From: Deltaproteobacteria bacterium
GTDB taxonomy: Bacteria > Myxococcota > UBA727 > VGSZ01
NCBI GenBank assembly: GCA_016177705.1
Contig: JACOUT010000003.1
Coordinates: 682,001-746,000, forward strand
Direction: 5' to 3'
DNA length: 64,000 nucleotides
The position numbers and the translations under genes are program-made. Positions 18,228 to 29,153 of this stretch are shown here, piece by piece. Under the pieces are notes generated by a model. That model had not been told where the DNA came from and did not search any database. It was given only the letters and a program-made list of their open reading frames with translations. Every line of letters begins with the position of its first letter. The stretch's first letter is position 1.

Positions 18228-19541
18228 TCAGGGCGACGTCGTCTCCTCGGCCGCCTTGGGCTTGATGACGCGGATGGTGCGGATGCGTCGCGGCGTGCTC
18301 TCCAGGATCTCGAGGATGGTGCCGTCCTCGGCGACCACGCGCTCGCCCGGCGCCGGGATGTGGCCGGCGAGCGCGATGCAGTAGCCGGCGATGGTGGCCC
18401 ACAGCTCGCCCTCGGGCAGCGCCACGTCGAGGTGACGGTTGACCTCGCGGATGGGTGTGGTGCCGAGCACCCAGGCGCTGCCGTCGGGGCGCAGCCGCAC
18501 CGGCGCCGGCCCACCGCGGTCGTCCTCGGAGAACAGCTCACCCACCAGCTCCTCGAGCAGGTCCTCCATGGTGACGATGCCGGCCATGCCGCCGCGCTCG
18601 TCGACCACGATGGCGAGGTTGACGTGGCTCTTCTGCATGTCGGACAACACGGCCACGCCCTTCATCGACTCCGGGTAGAAGGTGGCCGGGCGCAACAGCT
18701 CATCGACCGAGAAGCTGGTGTGCTCGAGCGCGGCAGTCATCACGTCGCGCGCCGCGATGTAGCCGATGACGTTGTCGAGCGTGTCTTCGTACACCGGCAC
18801 CCGTCGATAGGGCGCCTCGAGGTAGAGCTTGCGCACGTCCTCGGCGGTGGCGGTGCGCTCGAGCGCGATGACGCGAGGCCGGGGCACCATGATGTCGGCG
18901 GCCGTCAGGCCGGTCATCTCGATGGCGCGCGCGGCGATCTCGGAGGAGCGCGCGTCGAGCGAGCCGCTGCGCCCGGCGTCCTCGAGCGCCTGCGTGATCT
19001 CCTCGGGTGACAGGCGCGCCTCCGAGAAGGTGGTGCGGTCGCCGAAGAAACGCAGGAACAGGTTGCTCGAGGTCTCGAGCGCCCACACCGCCGGCCGCGT
19101 CACCGACGAGAGCAGCAACAGCGGTCGCGCGACCAGCAGCGAGTAGCCCTCGGAGAAGCGCAGCGCCAACGACTTGGGCACCAGCTCGGCGGCGACCAGC
19201 TCGATGTAGCTCACCACGGCGACGCCGAAGCCGAAGGCGAGCGGCTCCGCGTAATGGGCGAGATCCTCGATGCCAGCGAGCGACGGCCCCACCAGCGAGG
19301 CGAACGCGGGCACGCCGATGGCGGCGAGCAGCGCGCCGAGCACGGTGATACCGATCTGCACGGTGGCGAGGAAGCGCTCCGGGCGCTCGCGGAGCCGCTC
19401 GACGTCGCGCGCCAGCCCGCTGCCGCCCTCCACCAGTTGGCGCACGCGCGTCTTGCGCATCGCCACCACGGCGATCTCGGAGCCGGCGAGCACGCCGTGC
19501 ATCACCACCAGCGCGCCGACGAAGACGAAGGAGCCGATCAT
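18228..19541 (-). CDS. CNNM/CorC-HlyC family membrane protein with CBS pair
   Basis: 437 residues from ATG 19541 (a GTG at 19559 is an alternative). Order: DUF21/CNNM transmembrane region (four hydrophobic segments within ~1-165, including AELVPKSLALRFSE), then two CBS domains (MVPRPRVIALERTATAEDV and VDELLRPATFYPE...), then the C-terminal CorC_HlyC transporter-associated domain ending near 425. The family handles Mg2+/Co2+ export or resistance at the inner membrane, with ATP or nucleotides sensed by the CBS pair; older annotations call it haemolysin. Here the phrase VGELFSEDDRGG marks the CBS-CorC linker. The gene follows sodB on the same strand at 54 bases. Confidence 0.92.
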   Translation of the reverse strand: MIGSFVFVGALVVMHGVLAGSEIAVVAMRKTRVRQLVEGGSGLARDVERLRERPERFLATVQIGITVLGALLAAIGVPAFASLVGPSLAGIEDLAHYAEPLAFGFGVAVVSYIELVAAELVPKSLALRFSEGYSLLVARPLLLLSSVTRPAVWALETSSNLFLRFFGDRTTFSEARLSPEEITQALEDAGRSGSLDARSSEIAARAIEMTGLTAADIMVPRPRVIALERTATAEDVRKLYLEAPYRRVPVYEDTLDNVIGYIAARDVMTAALEHTSFSVDELLRPATFYPESMKGVAVLSDMQKSHVNLAIVVDERGGMAGIVTMEDLLEELVGELFSEDDRGGPAPVRLRPDGSAWVLGTTPIREVNRHLDVALPEGELWATIAGYCIALAGHIPAPGERVVAEDGTILEILESTPRRIRTIRVIKPKAAEETTSP

Positions 19542-19595
19542 CGTCGGCGACCCTGCCACGGGCCGCCAGCCGTGCGAAGCGAGGACGGCGCTCCG

Positions 19596-20186
19596 TCAGC
19601 GCGCCTTGGCCAGGTTGGCGGCGACAAACTCCCAATTGACCAGCTTGTCGAAGAAGGCCTGCACATAGACCGCGCGCGCGTTCTGGTAGTCGAGGTAGTA
19701 GGCGTGCTCCCAGACGTCGACGGTGAGCAGCGGCACCGCGGCGGTGGTGAGCGGCGTCTCGGCGTTCGGCGTGCTGACGATCTTGAGCGTGCCGCCGTCG
19801 GCGACCAGCCAGGCCCAACCGCTGCCGAAGCGGCCGGTGCAGGCGGCCTTCATCTCCTCGACGAACTTGGCGTAGCTGCCGAAGGCGACGTCGATGCGTT
19901 TGGCCACCTCGCCCGTGGGCGCGCCGCCGCCGCCCGGCTTCATGCCGCGCCAGAAGAAGGTGTGGTTCCACACCTGCGCGGCGTTGTTGAACAGCGGTCC
20001 GGGCGGCGCTCCCTTGATCAGATCCTCGAGCGACTTGCCCGCCTGCTCGGTGCCCTCCACCAGCTTGTTGAGGGCGTCGACGTAGGCCTTGTGGTGCTTG
20101 CCGTAGTGGAAGCTGATGGTCTTCCGCGAGTAGACGGGCTCGAGGGCGTCGTCGGAGTAGGGCAGGGGGGGCAGCTCGAACGGCAT
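19596..20186 (-). CDS. sodB: Superoxide dismutase, Fe type
   Basis: Converts superoxide to hydrogen peroxide and oxygen in the cytosol. 196 residues, a normal size. The ATG at 20186 has GGAGG eight bases upstream; the much longer open frame upstream is not coding. Metal ligands are the His in [13 protein letters not shown], the His in NHTFFW, and the Asp and His in [25 protein letters not shown] is the signature usual for Fe- rather than Mn-specific enzymes. There is no signal peptide. It is divergent from the methyltransferase gene over 135 bases, where its promoter must lie. Confidence 0.96.
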   Translation of the reverse strand: MPFELPPLPYSDDALEPVYSRKTISFHYGKHHKAYVDALNKLVEGTEQAGKSLEDLIKGAPPGPLFNNAAQVWNHTFFWRGMKPGGGGAPTGEVAKRIDVAFGSYAKFVEEMKAACTGRFGSGWAWLVADGGTLKIVSTPNAETPLTTAAVPLLTVDVWEHAYYLDYQNARAVYVQAFFDKLVNWEFVAANLAKAR

Positions 20187-20321
20187 GGGATCCTCCAGGC
20201 GGGACAGGGTGCAGGAAACGGTCCCGAGCGACCGGGTCACGCTATCCGATGCGGTGGGTGCCGGAAGGTTGCGGGTAGGACCACCCGTGCCGAGGCGCAC
20301 ACGCCCTGCTAGAGGGCGCCC

Positions 20322-21239
20322 ATGGCCGACCCCGCCCCTACCGACCGCTACCGCGGCTGGACCCGGCCGGGCCCGGTGCCGCCGGGTGACGTCGAGGTGG
20401 AGCAGGGTGAGACGCTCGACTGGCTGCTCGGCCACTGGCGCATCTTCCAGCTCGCGCGCGGCCACCGCTTCTCCACCGACGACGTGCTGTGCGCCTGGTA
20501 CGGCACCTCGTGGGCGCCGCGCGTCGAGCGCGCGTGCGATCTCGGTTCGGGCATCGGCTCGGTGGCGCTGTGCGTCGCGTGGCGTTTGCCGGCGGCGCGC
20601 GTCGTCACCATCGAGGCACAGGAGCAATCGTTGCGCCTGGCCGACAAGAGCGTGCGCTACAACGGCGTCGCCGATCGGGTCACGTTGCTGCACGGCGACC
20701 TGCGCGATCCCGAGGTGCGGCGGCGCGCGCGCGACGCCGGCGGCCCAGCCGGTGACAGCGCTGGCGGCGACGGGGCGCGCGGCTTCGACCTCGTCACCGG
20801 CACGCCGCCCTACTGGCCGGTCGGAAGCGCGCTGCCCGCGCAGCACTCCCAAGCGGTGCCGGCGCGCCTCGAGGTGCGCGGCGACATCGCCGACTATGCG
20901 CGCGCCGCCGCAGAGCTGCTCGCTCCCGGCGGCGTGTTCGCCTGCGTCCACCAGGCGTCGCAGGACGCGCGCGCGCGCCGTGCGCTCGCCGACGCCGGGC
21001 TCGTGTTGGTGCGCACGCGCGGCGTCTGCTTCAAGGAGGGCGTGCCGCTCGAGGAGTCGGGCATCATGCTCTACTGCGCTGTGCGCCGGAGCGATGTGCC
21101 GCGCGCCTTCGACGGCGAGCGCCCCATCATCGAGCCGCACTTGTGCATCCGGCGCGCCGACGGTTCGACGCACCCCGAGATCGCCGCGGTACGGCTCGGC
21201 TACGGCTTCCCCCCCGGCGTGGGCGGTGACGAGGCGTGA
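20322..21239 (+). CDS. Class I SAM methyltransferase, TrmN6/YfiC-like
   Basis: 305 residues. After a short N-terminal tail, [30 protein letters not shown] matches the start of the tRNA1(Val) A37 N6-methyltransferase family. The SAM site is [12 protein letters not shown] (motif I), followed by [11 protein letters not shown] (motif II acidic residue) and catalytic TPPYW, the counterpart of the NPPY motif for N6-adenine methylation; the Asn is Thr here. [11 protein letters not shown] suggests it still acts on an amino group, but the Asn-to-Thr change makes the exact substrate uncertain. An alternative is a related protein or RNA methyltransferase. GAGG seven bases before the ATG supports the start. 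Confidence 0.8.
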   Translation: MADPAPTDRYRGWTRPGPVPPGDVEVEQGETLDWLLGHWRIFQLARGHRFSTDDVLCAWYGTSWAPRVERACDLGSGIGSVALCVAWRLPAARVVTIEAQEQSLRLADKSVRYNGVADRVTLLHGDLRDPEVRRRARDAGGPAGDSAGGDGARGFDLVTGTPPYWPVGSALPAQHSQAVPARLEVRGDIADYARAAAELLAPGGVFACVHQASQDARARRALADAGLVLVRTRGVCFKEGVPLEESGIMLYCAVRRSDVPRAFDGERPIIEPHLCIRRADGSTHPEIAAVRLGYGFPPGVGGDEA

Positions 21240-21248
21240 GCGCGCCGC

Positions 21249-21632
21249 TCAGTAGCTGACCTTGCGCGTCTTCGGCGAGAAGCCCGCCGCGGTCAGCGTG
21301 CCGTCGACGAAGGGCGGCGGCGGGCGCGGCTCGCTCGCCTTGAGCACGCGCCCGGTGGCGAGCTCCAGCACCGCCGGCTCGCCCGCGGCGCCGACGGCGC
21401 CGCTGCCCTCGATGTCGCCGCCGGGCGCAAAGCGCTCGCCGTCCTGGTCGCCGCCGACGTAGAGGCCGACGGGCGCCTCGTCGAGGCCGCGGTGCAGCTT
21501 GCCGTCGGCGATGCTCATCCACCAGTTGGGCGACGGCGCCGCGGTCGCCGTAGTGGGCGAGTCGGCGCCGGCCTTGGGACAGCCGGCGAGCGCCGTGAGC
21601 GCGACCAGCACGAGGAGCAAGGCGCCGCGCAT
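21249..21632 (-). CDS. Small lipoprotein of unknown function
   Basis: 127 residues. Signal peptide MRGALLLVLVALTALAGC has a lipobox at Cys18, then a Thr/Ala/Pro-rich linker and a Gly-rich domain (GLYVGGDQDGERFAPGGDIEGSG). The start ATG lies five bases after the glmS stop, so it is the last gene of the M50-glmS operon. No domain is recognised; the last line GTLTAAGFSPKTRKVSY looks like a beta-rich end. It is convergent with the methyltransferase gene, 9 bases apart. Confidence 0.7.
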   Translation of the reverse strand: MRGALLLVLVALTALAGCPKAGADSPTTATAAPSPNWWMSIADGKLHRGLDEAPVGLYVGGDQDGERFAPGGDIEGSGAVGAAGEPAVLELATGRVLKASEPRPPPPFVDGTLTAAGFSPKTRKVSY

Positions 21633-21636
21633 CTGT

Positions 21637-23471
<1,835 letters not shown>

Positions 23472-23472
<1 letters not shown>

Positions 23473-23891
23473 CAGCCGTCTCCTCGGTCGCTCGTGTCCG
23501 TCGCATCGCACTGCCCGCGCTCGCGCAGCAGCGCGCGCAGGCGCGCGCCGTCGGTGGTGCCCGACGGCACCAACGCGAACGCCGCGTGCAACAGGTGCAT
23601 TCCCGCGATGAGCCCCATGACGGTTGCCATTGTCGACGACCCGGCGGCGAATGCAAGGGCGCCGAGCCCGAGGCCTGCCGCGACGTTGGCGAGCGAGCCC
23701 GCGAGCAGGAAGGCGAGCTGCGCGCGGCGGCTCGGCAGCGTCGCCACCACGCGAGCGCCGAGCCCGCGCCACACGACTTGCTCGATGCGCCCGCCACACA
23801 CGACGGCGGCGAACGCATGCCCCGCCTCATGCAGCAGCAGCACCGACGCGAGGCCGAGCGCGAGCGCGCCGACGATGAGCGCCACCACCAC
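23472..23891 (-). CDS. Small M50/site-2-protease-like membrane protein
   Basis: 139 residues, about four hydrophobic segments. The first ends in HEAGH (His21, Glu22, His25), a HExxH zinc site within a membrane helix. The third segment region ends in LVPSGTTDG (Pro109, Asp114, Gly115), matching PxxxxDG, the second M50 motif, though the expected Asn three residues before the Pro is Ala. It is therefore a minimal intramembrane-metalloprotease-like protein without PDZ or CBS domains. The stop shares a base with the glmS ATG (TGATG), an unusual pairing. A proteolytic role is plausible; a non-catalytic role is possible since the Asn is missing. Confidence 0.7.
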
Positions 23892-23910
23892 CTCCCGGCC
23901 GCCGTTGCGC

Positions 23911-23940
23911 CAAAGAGAGAGGGCGGCCGAAGCCGCCCTC
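23911..23940 (-). terminator. Intrinsic terminator after the DsbA-like gene
   Basis: On the minus strand, a perfect 9-bp stem (GAGGGCGGC / GCCGCCCTC) closes a TTCG tetraloop and is followed by TCTCTTT. It lies 23 bases after the stop of the DsbA-like lipoprotein gene and before the M50-type gene, so it should separate the two transcription units. Confidence 0.85.
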
Positions 23941-23963
23941 CACGAACCAGCCGAGCGTCATGC

Positions 23964-24680
23964 TCAGCCGAGGTTCTTCTCCTTGATGATCGCCTTGACG
24001 CCGTCGACCGAGCGCTGACGCAGCTCCCAGCCGTTGACGAACAGCGATGGCGTGCCGCGCACCTTGGCCTCGTTGGCGCCAAGCTCGGAGTCCTTCTTGA
24101 TGGCCTCCTCGTACTTGCTGTCGTTGTCCTTGAGCGCCTTCTCGAACTTCTTGACGTCGATACCGATCTCGCCGGCCCACTTGGAGAAGTTCTCCGGGTT
24201 CAGGCCCTTCTGATCCGAGTAGAGCTTCTCGCTCATCGCCCAGAACTTGTCGTCGCCGCCGACGTCGCGCGCCGCCAGCGCCGCCTTGGCCGCCGGCTTG
24301 GCGTCCTTGTGGAACGAGAGCGGGAACTGCTTGAAGACGACGTTGACCTTGTCCTTCAGCTCGGCGTCCTTGACGATGTCACGCAGCATCGGATCGACGC
24401 GCGAGCAGAACGGGCACTGGTAGTCCGAGAAGATGGTGACGGTGATCTTCGCGTCCTTCTTGCCCATCACCGGGCTGTCGCCGTTCGGGATGTTGTAGGC
24501 GGTGGTCTGCGGCGGCGGCGGCTCGGGGCGCTGCGGCCCGGGGCCGCGCTTCTCGAGCGCTTCGACCTTCTTCTCGAGCTTCTCGATGCGCTCGGTCAGC
24601 TCCTTGCTGCCGCCAGCGGGCGGCTGGCAGGCGGCGATGAGGCCTACCAGGGCGACGGGGACGAGGATCTTCTTGATCAT
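23964..24680 (-). CDS. DsbA-like thioredoxin-fold lipoprotein
   Basis: 238 residues; periplasmic thiol-disulfide oxidoreductase candidate. Signal peptide MIKKILVPVALVGLIAAC has a lipobox at Cys18, then a short coiled coil (ELTERIEKLEKKVEALEKR) and a Pro-rich linker. The catalytic motif is CPFC in SDYQCPFCSRVDP and the cis-Pro loop is GTPSLFVNG. A helical insertion between them (NFSKWAGEIGIDVKKFE) is typical of DsbA/DSBA-like proteins. AGGAA upstream of ATG 24680 supports this start. It could oxidise the many Cys-rich exported proteins of this organism; that link is inference. A strong terminator follows. Confidence 0.93.
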   Translation of the reverse strand: MIKKILVPVALVGLIAACQPPAGGSKELTERIEKLEKKVEALEKRGPGPQRPEPPPPQTTAYNIPNGDSPVMGKKDAKITVTIFSDYQCPFCSRVDPMLRDIVKDAELKDKVNVVFKQFPLSFHKDAKPAAKAALAARDVGGDDKFWAMSEKLYSDQKGLNPENFSKWAGEIGIDVKKFEKALKDNDSKYEEAIKKDSELGANEAKVRGTPSLFVNGWELRQRSVDGVKAIIKEKNLG

Positions 24681-24821
24681 GGCTTCTTTCCTGAACGGGT
24701 GACAGGTGCACCCGCGATGGTGAGGTGAGCGAACGGGAGGTCGTTGGGGGTGCCGCGCACCCACGGTCCCCTGGTCGCCGAACGCGACGAGCAGGGCAAG
24801 CGGGGTCGCGCGGCGGAGCCG

Positions 24822-25325
24822 CTACGACGGACGTGGCGGGCGCCAGCCGTGCGCGTCGCGCGGTGCGCCCTCGCGCGCGTCGTCAAAGAGGCCGATGAGC
24901 GCGCCCGGACCTGGCGGCGGAGGCGACGTGACCGGGAGCGCAGCCAGCGCCGCGTGCGCCGCCGGCGGGGCCGAGGGCGCGGCGCTCGGCCCGCGCTCCA
25001 CCACGTCGTCGTCGAGGTTGGCGAACCACTCGACGTCGACCTGACAGAGCACGACACCGGCATGCGTCATCACGTAGACGGGCGAGTCCGCGCACGCGCT
25101 GGCTAGGCCGCCGTCGCCGACCTCACCCACGCGCCCGCTGTCGATCAAGGCGCAGGGCAGGATGACCACGGCGGCGCTCAAGGGCTGGACGGCGGCTCGC
25201 ACGGGCTCGGCGGTGTCGTCGAGGTAGTCACCCGGGCGCCCCTCCTCGCACCAGGCGTGTACGCTGCCTTGCGCCTGCGCGACGCCGGCGGCGAGCGTGA
25301 TGGTGAGCGCGAGGGCGACCCGCAC
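24822..25325 (-). CDS. Secreted protein of unknown function
   Basis: 167 residues. A clear signal peptide (MRVALALTITLAAGVAQA, likely cleaved after AQA) precedes a mature part with four cysteines (AWCEEG, LPCALI, SACADS, LCQVDV), which could form two disulfides. The C-terminal third is Pro/Ala-rich with no fold evident. It is alone on the minus strand, 141 bases from the DsbA-like gene downstream and divergent from the YbjN-like pair over 68 bases. I do not recognise the family. Confidence 0.7.
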   Translation of the reverse strand: MRVALALTITLAAGVAQAQGSVHAWCEEGRPGDYLDDTAEPVRAAVQPLSAAVVILPCALIDSGRVGEVGDGGLASACADSPVYVMTHAGVVLCQVDVEWFANLDDDVVERGPSAAPSAPPAAHAALAALPVTSPPPPGPGALIGLFDDAREGAPRDAHGWRPPRPS

Positions 25326-25393
25326 GCCTCACCCTGTAACAAATGAACCCGGGTGTGGCGACTGGGATCTCACGGTCCTGATATCGTCGTCAG

Positions 25394-25813
25394 GTGGGAC
25401 CAGCCGCCGAGGACATCGCGGGGTACTTCGACAGCTACGGCTGGAAGTACGTGCGCCAGGAGCCGAGCATCTTTCGCACCGCCTTCACCGGCGAGACCGG
25501 GCGCTACGAGGTCTGGCTCAAGGTCACCGACACCTGGGTGTTCTTCTGCATCAACCCCTACGTGCAGAAGCCGGGCGGCCAGGCGCACGGCCCGAGCACG
25601 CTGCATGCGGTCTTGCGCGCCAACCACGAGGTCAACCTGGCCAAGTTCGCGGTCGATGACGATGGCGACGTCTCGCTCTCGGTCGAGCTGCCCGCCGACG
25701 GCTTTCGCTACACGCACTTCTGCGACGCGTTGACCGCGCTCGCCCACTACGCCGACGGCTGGCGGCCGCGCATCGACGCCGCCGTCGCCGCCGATCGGGC
25801 GGAGATCGTGTGA
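25394..25813 (+). CDS. YbjN-like (T3SS-chaperone-fold) protein, copy 1
   Basis: 139 residues with GTG start. YbjN-type layout: IAGYFDSYGWKYVRQEPSIFRTAFTG, then FFCINPYV, a helix with NLAKFAVDDDGDVSLSVELP and a final helix HFCDALTALAHYADGW. This fold resembles type III secretion chaperones and is found in many bacteria without T3SS; the function is unknown and probably involves binding other proteins. It is followed ten bases later by a clear paralog. No membrane segment or signal peptide. Confidence 0.8.
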   Translation: MGPAAEDIAGYFDSYGWKYVRQEPSIFRTAFTGETGRYEVWLKVTDTWVFFCINPYVQKPGGQAHGPSTLHAVLRANHEVNLAKFAVDDDGDVSLSVELPADGFRYTHFCDALTALAHYADGWRPRIDAAVAADRAEIV

Positions 25814-25823
25814 GGACGCAGCG

Positions 25824-26261
25824 ATGAGCACGGGCGAGGCCGATGGCGCGCGCACCTCGGCGGCCGAGATCGCGCGTTTTTTCCGCCGCTACGGCTGGAG
25901 CTTCGAGCGGCTCGAGGGCGACACCTTCCGCACCGGCTTTCGCGGCAAGAACGCGGCCTTCGTGGCGCTGGTGCGGGTGACGCGCCACTGGGTGGTGTTC
26001 ACCGTCAACCCGCTGCTCAAGGCGCCAGACGCCGGCTTCGGCGCGGCCACGCTGCGCGCGCTCGCGGTGGCGAACCAGCAGGCGAACCTGGCCAAGCTCG
26101 GCATCGACGACGACGGCGACGCCTTCATCAACGTCGAGCTGCCGGCCGAGGGCTTCGAGTTCTCGCACTTCGTGGCGGCGCTCGGCGCGCTCGCACATTT
26201 CGCGGACTCGCTGGTGGTGCCGCTGTTGCAGGCGCAGATCGTCGACGACCGCGGCCTGTGA
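25824..26261 (+). CDS. YbjN-like (T3SS-chaperone-fold) protein, copy 2
   Basis: 145 residues, paralog of the preceding gene: YGWSFERLEGDTFRTGFRGK aligns with YGWKYVRQEPSIFRTAFTGE, NLAKLGIDDDGD with NLAKFAVDDDGD, and LGALAHFADSL with LTALAHYADGW. Conservation of the NLAK-DDDGD block and the closing helix in both suggests the two might form a heterodimer. Only ten bases separate the genes, so they are an operon. Convergent with the ferredoxin gene of the Fe-S chaperone operon, 22 bases apart. Confidence 0.8.
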   Translation: MSTGEADGARTSAAEIARFFRRYGWSFERLEGDTFRTGFRGKNAAFVALVRVTRHWVVFTVNPLLKAPDAGFGAATLRALAVANQQANLAKLGIDDDGDAFINVELPAEGFEFSHFVAALGALAHFADSLVVPLLQAQIVDDRGL

Positions 26262-26283
26262 CCCGGCGCCGGCGCACGGCTGG

Positions 26284-26616
26284 TCAGTGTTCCTCGGACA
26301 CCTGGTTGCGCGTCATGGGCGGGATCTCGACCACCAGGTCGCGCGTCACCTCGATCTGACAGCCGAGCCTGCTGGTCGTGGTCAGGCAGGGCGCGTTGTC
26401 GAGCATGTCCTCCTCCTTGTCGGAGGCGGGCTCGAGGTCCGCGAAGCCCTCTTTGACGATGACGTGGCAGGTGGAGCAGGCGCACACGCCGCCGCAGGCA
26501 TGCTCGAGCGGGATGGCGCCCTTGACCGCGGCGTCGAGCACCGAGTCGCCCTCGCGGATCTCGACGGTGCGGTTGATCGGCAGGAAGGTCACCTTCCAGG
26601 TTCGCTGCTCGGTCAT
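26284..26616 (-). CDS. fdx: [2Fe-2S] ferredoxin, Isc/adrenodoxin type
   Basis: 110 residues. Electron donor for Fe-S cluster assembly. The cluster ligands follow the adrenodoxin pattern C-x5-C-x2-C...C: Cys41, Cys47, Cys50 and Cys86 ([14 protein letters not shown] and LGCQIEV); Cys45 is extra. The ATG overlaps the hscA stop as ATGA, and it is the last gene of the hscB-hscA-fdx operon, the same order as in the classical isc operon. The core genes iscS, iscU and iscA are not in this window. Confidence 0.95.
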   Translation of the reverse strand: MTEQRTWKVTFLPINRTVEIREGDSVLDAAVKGAIPLEHACGGVCACSTCHVIVKEGFADLEPASDKEEDMLDNAPCLTTTSRLGCQIEVTRDLVVEIPPMTRNQVSEEH

Positions 26617-28490
26617 CGCGCGACCTCGTCGATGCTCTTGTGGTCGAGCGCCTCACCGATGCGCTTGGACATGCGCCGGTGCGCCAGCTCCTGGGTGGCC
26701 GCATCGAGGGCCTCGACGGCGGACTCCAACGCAGGTCGATCGGCGCCGCGCGTCGCCGCCCGCACGGCGGCGGCGGCGCGCTCGATGGCGGCGCGCTCCT
26801 CGACGTCGACCAGCAGGCCGTCCTCGCGCAGCGCCTTGTCGGTGGCGGCGAGCACGCGCTCGGCCTCGACGCGCTTCTCGATCAAGAGCCGCTCCTCGAT
26901 GTCCTGCTGCGCGTGGTCGAGCGAGGCCATCAGCATCGCCTCCACCTCGGCGTCGGTCAGGCCGTAGCTCGGCTTGACCTCGACGGCGGTGGTGGTGCCG
27001 GTGGCCTGCTCGCGCGCGCTGACGGTGAGCAGGCCGTCGGCGTCGAGCTGGAAGGTGACGGCGACGCGCGCCAGGCCGGCGCCGAGCGGCGGGATGCCGC
27101 GCAGCGTGAAGCGCGCCAGGCTCTTGCAGTGCTCGACCTTCTCGCGCTCGCCCTGCACCACATGGAAGTCCATGGCGGTCTGCTGGTCGGCGTAGGTGGT
27201 GAAGGTGTGCGTCGCCGTGCAGGGGATGGGCGAGTTGCGTGGCACCAGGCGATCGACCACGCCGCCCATGGTCTCGAGGCCGAGGCTCAACGGCGTGACA
27301 TCGAGCAGCAGCAGGTCGCGATCGCCTCCCGCGAGCAGGTCCGCTTGCAGCGCGGCGCCGACCGCGACCACCTCGTCGGGGTGGGCGTCGCACAGCGGCT
27401 CACGGCCGAAGAACTCGCGCGCGAAGGCGCGCACCAGCGGCACGCGCGTGGAGCCGCCGACCAGGATCACGCCGTCGAGGTCCTTGGGGGTGAGCCCGGC
27501 GTCGACGAGCGCGCGCTCGCACGGGCCGGCGCAGCGGTTGACCACCGGGAGAATCACCCGCTCGAGCTCGGTGCGCGTCAACGACAGCGTCACCGGCCGC
27601 GTGTCGGCGCCGACGGTGAGCACGCCCTCGACGTCGACCGTGTCGCGATCGGTGAGCGCCTCCTTGGTGCGCCGCGCGATGGCGAGCGCCTGGTGGGTCT
27701 GGTGCGGCAGCGCCGTCGACGGCTCGACGCCCGCGGCGCGCAGCACGCGCTCGGCGAGCGGCCAGTCGAAGTCGTCGCCGCCGAGCGCGGTGTCGCCCGA
27801 GGTGGCGCGCACGCGGAACAGCCCACGATCGAACTCGAGCACGCTGACGTCGAAGGTGCCGCCGCCGAGGTCGAACACCACGTAGGTGCCCTGGCCGCGC
27901 CCCTCGGCTTCTTTGAGCAAGCCATAGGCGACGGCCGCGGCGGTGGGCTCGGCGAGCAAACGCAGCACGTGCAGGCCGGCGAGCCGGCCGGCGTCGCGCG
28001 TCGCCTGGCGTTGCGCGTCGTCGAAGTAGGCGGGCACGGTGATGACGGCGTCGCTCACTTCTTCGCCGAGCTCCGCCTCGGCGCGGTCCTTGAGCGCCTT
28101 GAGCACGTAGGCCGCGACCTCGACGGGCGTGCAGGCGCGCGTGCCGCCCTGGCCGTCGGGCACCTCGAACTGCACCAGGCGCTCGCCGTCGTCACCCGCC
28201 GGCCAAAGGCGGAAGGTGCGCGCGCCCCGGTCGAGCACCGCTTGCGCGGTCGAGCGACCGCGCCCCATGAAGCGCTTGGTCGAGGTGAGCAGGGCGCCGC
28301 CGCGCATGCGCTCGGCGGCGAACGCCTCCCAGCCGACCAGCGCGCCCTCCTCGAGGTCGTCGCCGTAGAACACCGCCGAGGGCAGCCGGCCCTCGCCGTG
28401 CTCGTCCTTCAACACCTCGGCGCGCCCGTCCTTGACGACGGCGACCAACGAGTAGGTGGTGCCGAGATCGATGCCCAGGGCCCGCGCCAT
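26613..28490 (-). CDS. hscA: Fe-S cluster chaperone HscA (Hsp70 family)
   Basis: 625 residues. ATPase that, with HscB, releases the Fe-S cluster from the IscU scaffold. Hsp70 signatures: [13 protein letters not shown] at the N-terminus, [20 protein letters not shown], and [19 protein letters not shown]; the substrate-binding domain follows with [23 protein letters not shown]. The length and overall organisation fit HscA rather than DnaK (shorter C-terminal lid). It begins 21 bases downstream of the hscB stop and overlaps fdx as ATGA. Confidence 0.96.
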   Translation of the reverse strand: MARALGIDLGTTYSLVAVVKDGRAEVLKDEHGEGRLPSAVFYGDDLEEGALVGWEAFAAERMRGGALLTSTKRFMGRGRSTAQAVLDRGARTFRLWPAGDDGERLVQFEVPDGQGGTRACTPVEVAAYVLKALKDRAEAELGEEVSDAVITVPAYFDDAQRQATRDAGRLAGLHVLRLLAEPTAAAVAYGLLKEAEGRGQGTYVVFDLGGGTFDVSVLEFDRGLFRVRATSGDTALGGDDFDWPLAERVLRAAGVEPSTALPHQTHQALAIARRTKEALTDRDTVDVEGVLTVGADTRPVTLSLTRTELERVILPVVNRCAGPCERALVDAGLTPKDLDGVILVGGSTRVPLVRAFAREFFGREPLCDAHPDEVVAVGAALQADLLAGGDRDLLLLDVTPLSLGLETMGGVVDRLVPRNSPIPCTATHTFTTYADQQTAMDFHVVQGEREKVEHCKSLARFTLRGIPPLGAGLARVAVTFQLDADGLLTVSAREQATGTTTAVEVKPSYGLTDAEVEAMLMASLDHAQQDIEERLLIEKRVEAERVLAATDKALREDGLLVDVEERAAIERAAAAVRAATRGADRPALESAVEALDAATQELAHRRMSKRIGEALDHKSIDEVAR

Positions 28491-28511
28491 GGGCGCGACG
28501 TAGCATCGTCG

Positions 28512-29153
28512 CTATCGGGCGTCGAGCGTGCCGATCAGCTTGCCGCCGCCGAGGTCATCGACCAGGCGCGCGAGCGTCTTCAGCTCCGCCAGCAGCGCCG
28601 CGGCGCGGCGCAAGGGTGGTGACGGCGCCGTGTAGCCGTCGTCCGCCTCGTCGAGCGGCGCCAGCGTGCGCCCGAGCTCCTCGAGGCGCGCGCGGAAACG
28701 GGCGCGCGCGTCGTCGACAATGGAGGCGCGCGCCGCCGCGTCTTCCTCGGCGCGCTCGCGTTGCTCCATCAGCTCGACCAGCGCCTGTTGCGCGAGCTGG
28801 GGCGGCGTCACGCTCGCTTGTTGCACCAGCCACAGTGCGCGGTCGTAGGGCTCGAACAGCGCCCGCTTGGCGTCGTTGAGCGCGGCCACCTGCTCGGCGG
28901 CACAGCGTCGCTCGGCTTCGCTCTTGGCCGCGAAGCGATCGGGGTGCACGCGGCGCGAGCGCGTGAGCCACGCGCGCTCGAGCTCGTCGCGGCCGAGCGC
29001 GAAGCGCGGCCGCGCCACGCCGAGCAACGCGAAGGGCGAGACGCGCGCGTGCACCGGCAAGAGCGCGCCGCACGACGGGCACGCGATGGGCGCGGCGCTA
29101 CCGTCGGTCTCGGCGTCGCACACGCGACAACGCAGCGGCAGCGTAGCGCTCAT
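28512..29153 (-). CDS. hscB: Fe-S co-chaperone HscB with N-terminal zinc-ribbon-like CxxC pair
   Basis: 213 residues. J-type co-chaperone of HscA. The J domain has HPDRF (HPD at 70-72) and the C-terminal helical HSCB domain contains SVTPPQLAQQALVELMEQRE. Unlike the usual 170-residue bacterial HscB, this one starts with CRVC (Cys9, Cys12) and CPSC (Cys25, Cys28), a zinc-ribbon-like module seen in mitochondrial Hsc20 proteins. The start ATG at 29153 overlaps the TPR gene stop as ATGA. Longer upstream frames are Arg-rich and not coding. Confidence 0.93.
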   Translation of the reverse strand: MSATLPLRCRVCDAETDGSAAPIACPSCGALLPVHARVSPFALLGVARPRFALGRDELERAWLTRSRRVHPDRFAAKSEAERRCAAEQVAALNDAKRALFEPYDRALWLVQQASVTPPQLAQQALVELMEQRERAEEDAAARASIVDDARARFRARLEELGRTLAPLDEADDGYTAPSPPLRRAAALLAELKTLARLVDDLGGGKLIGTLDAR

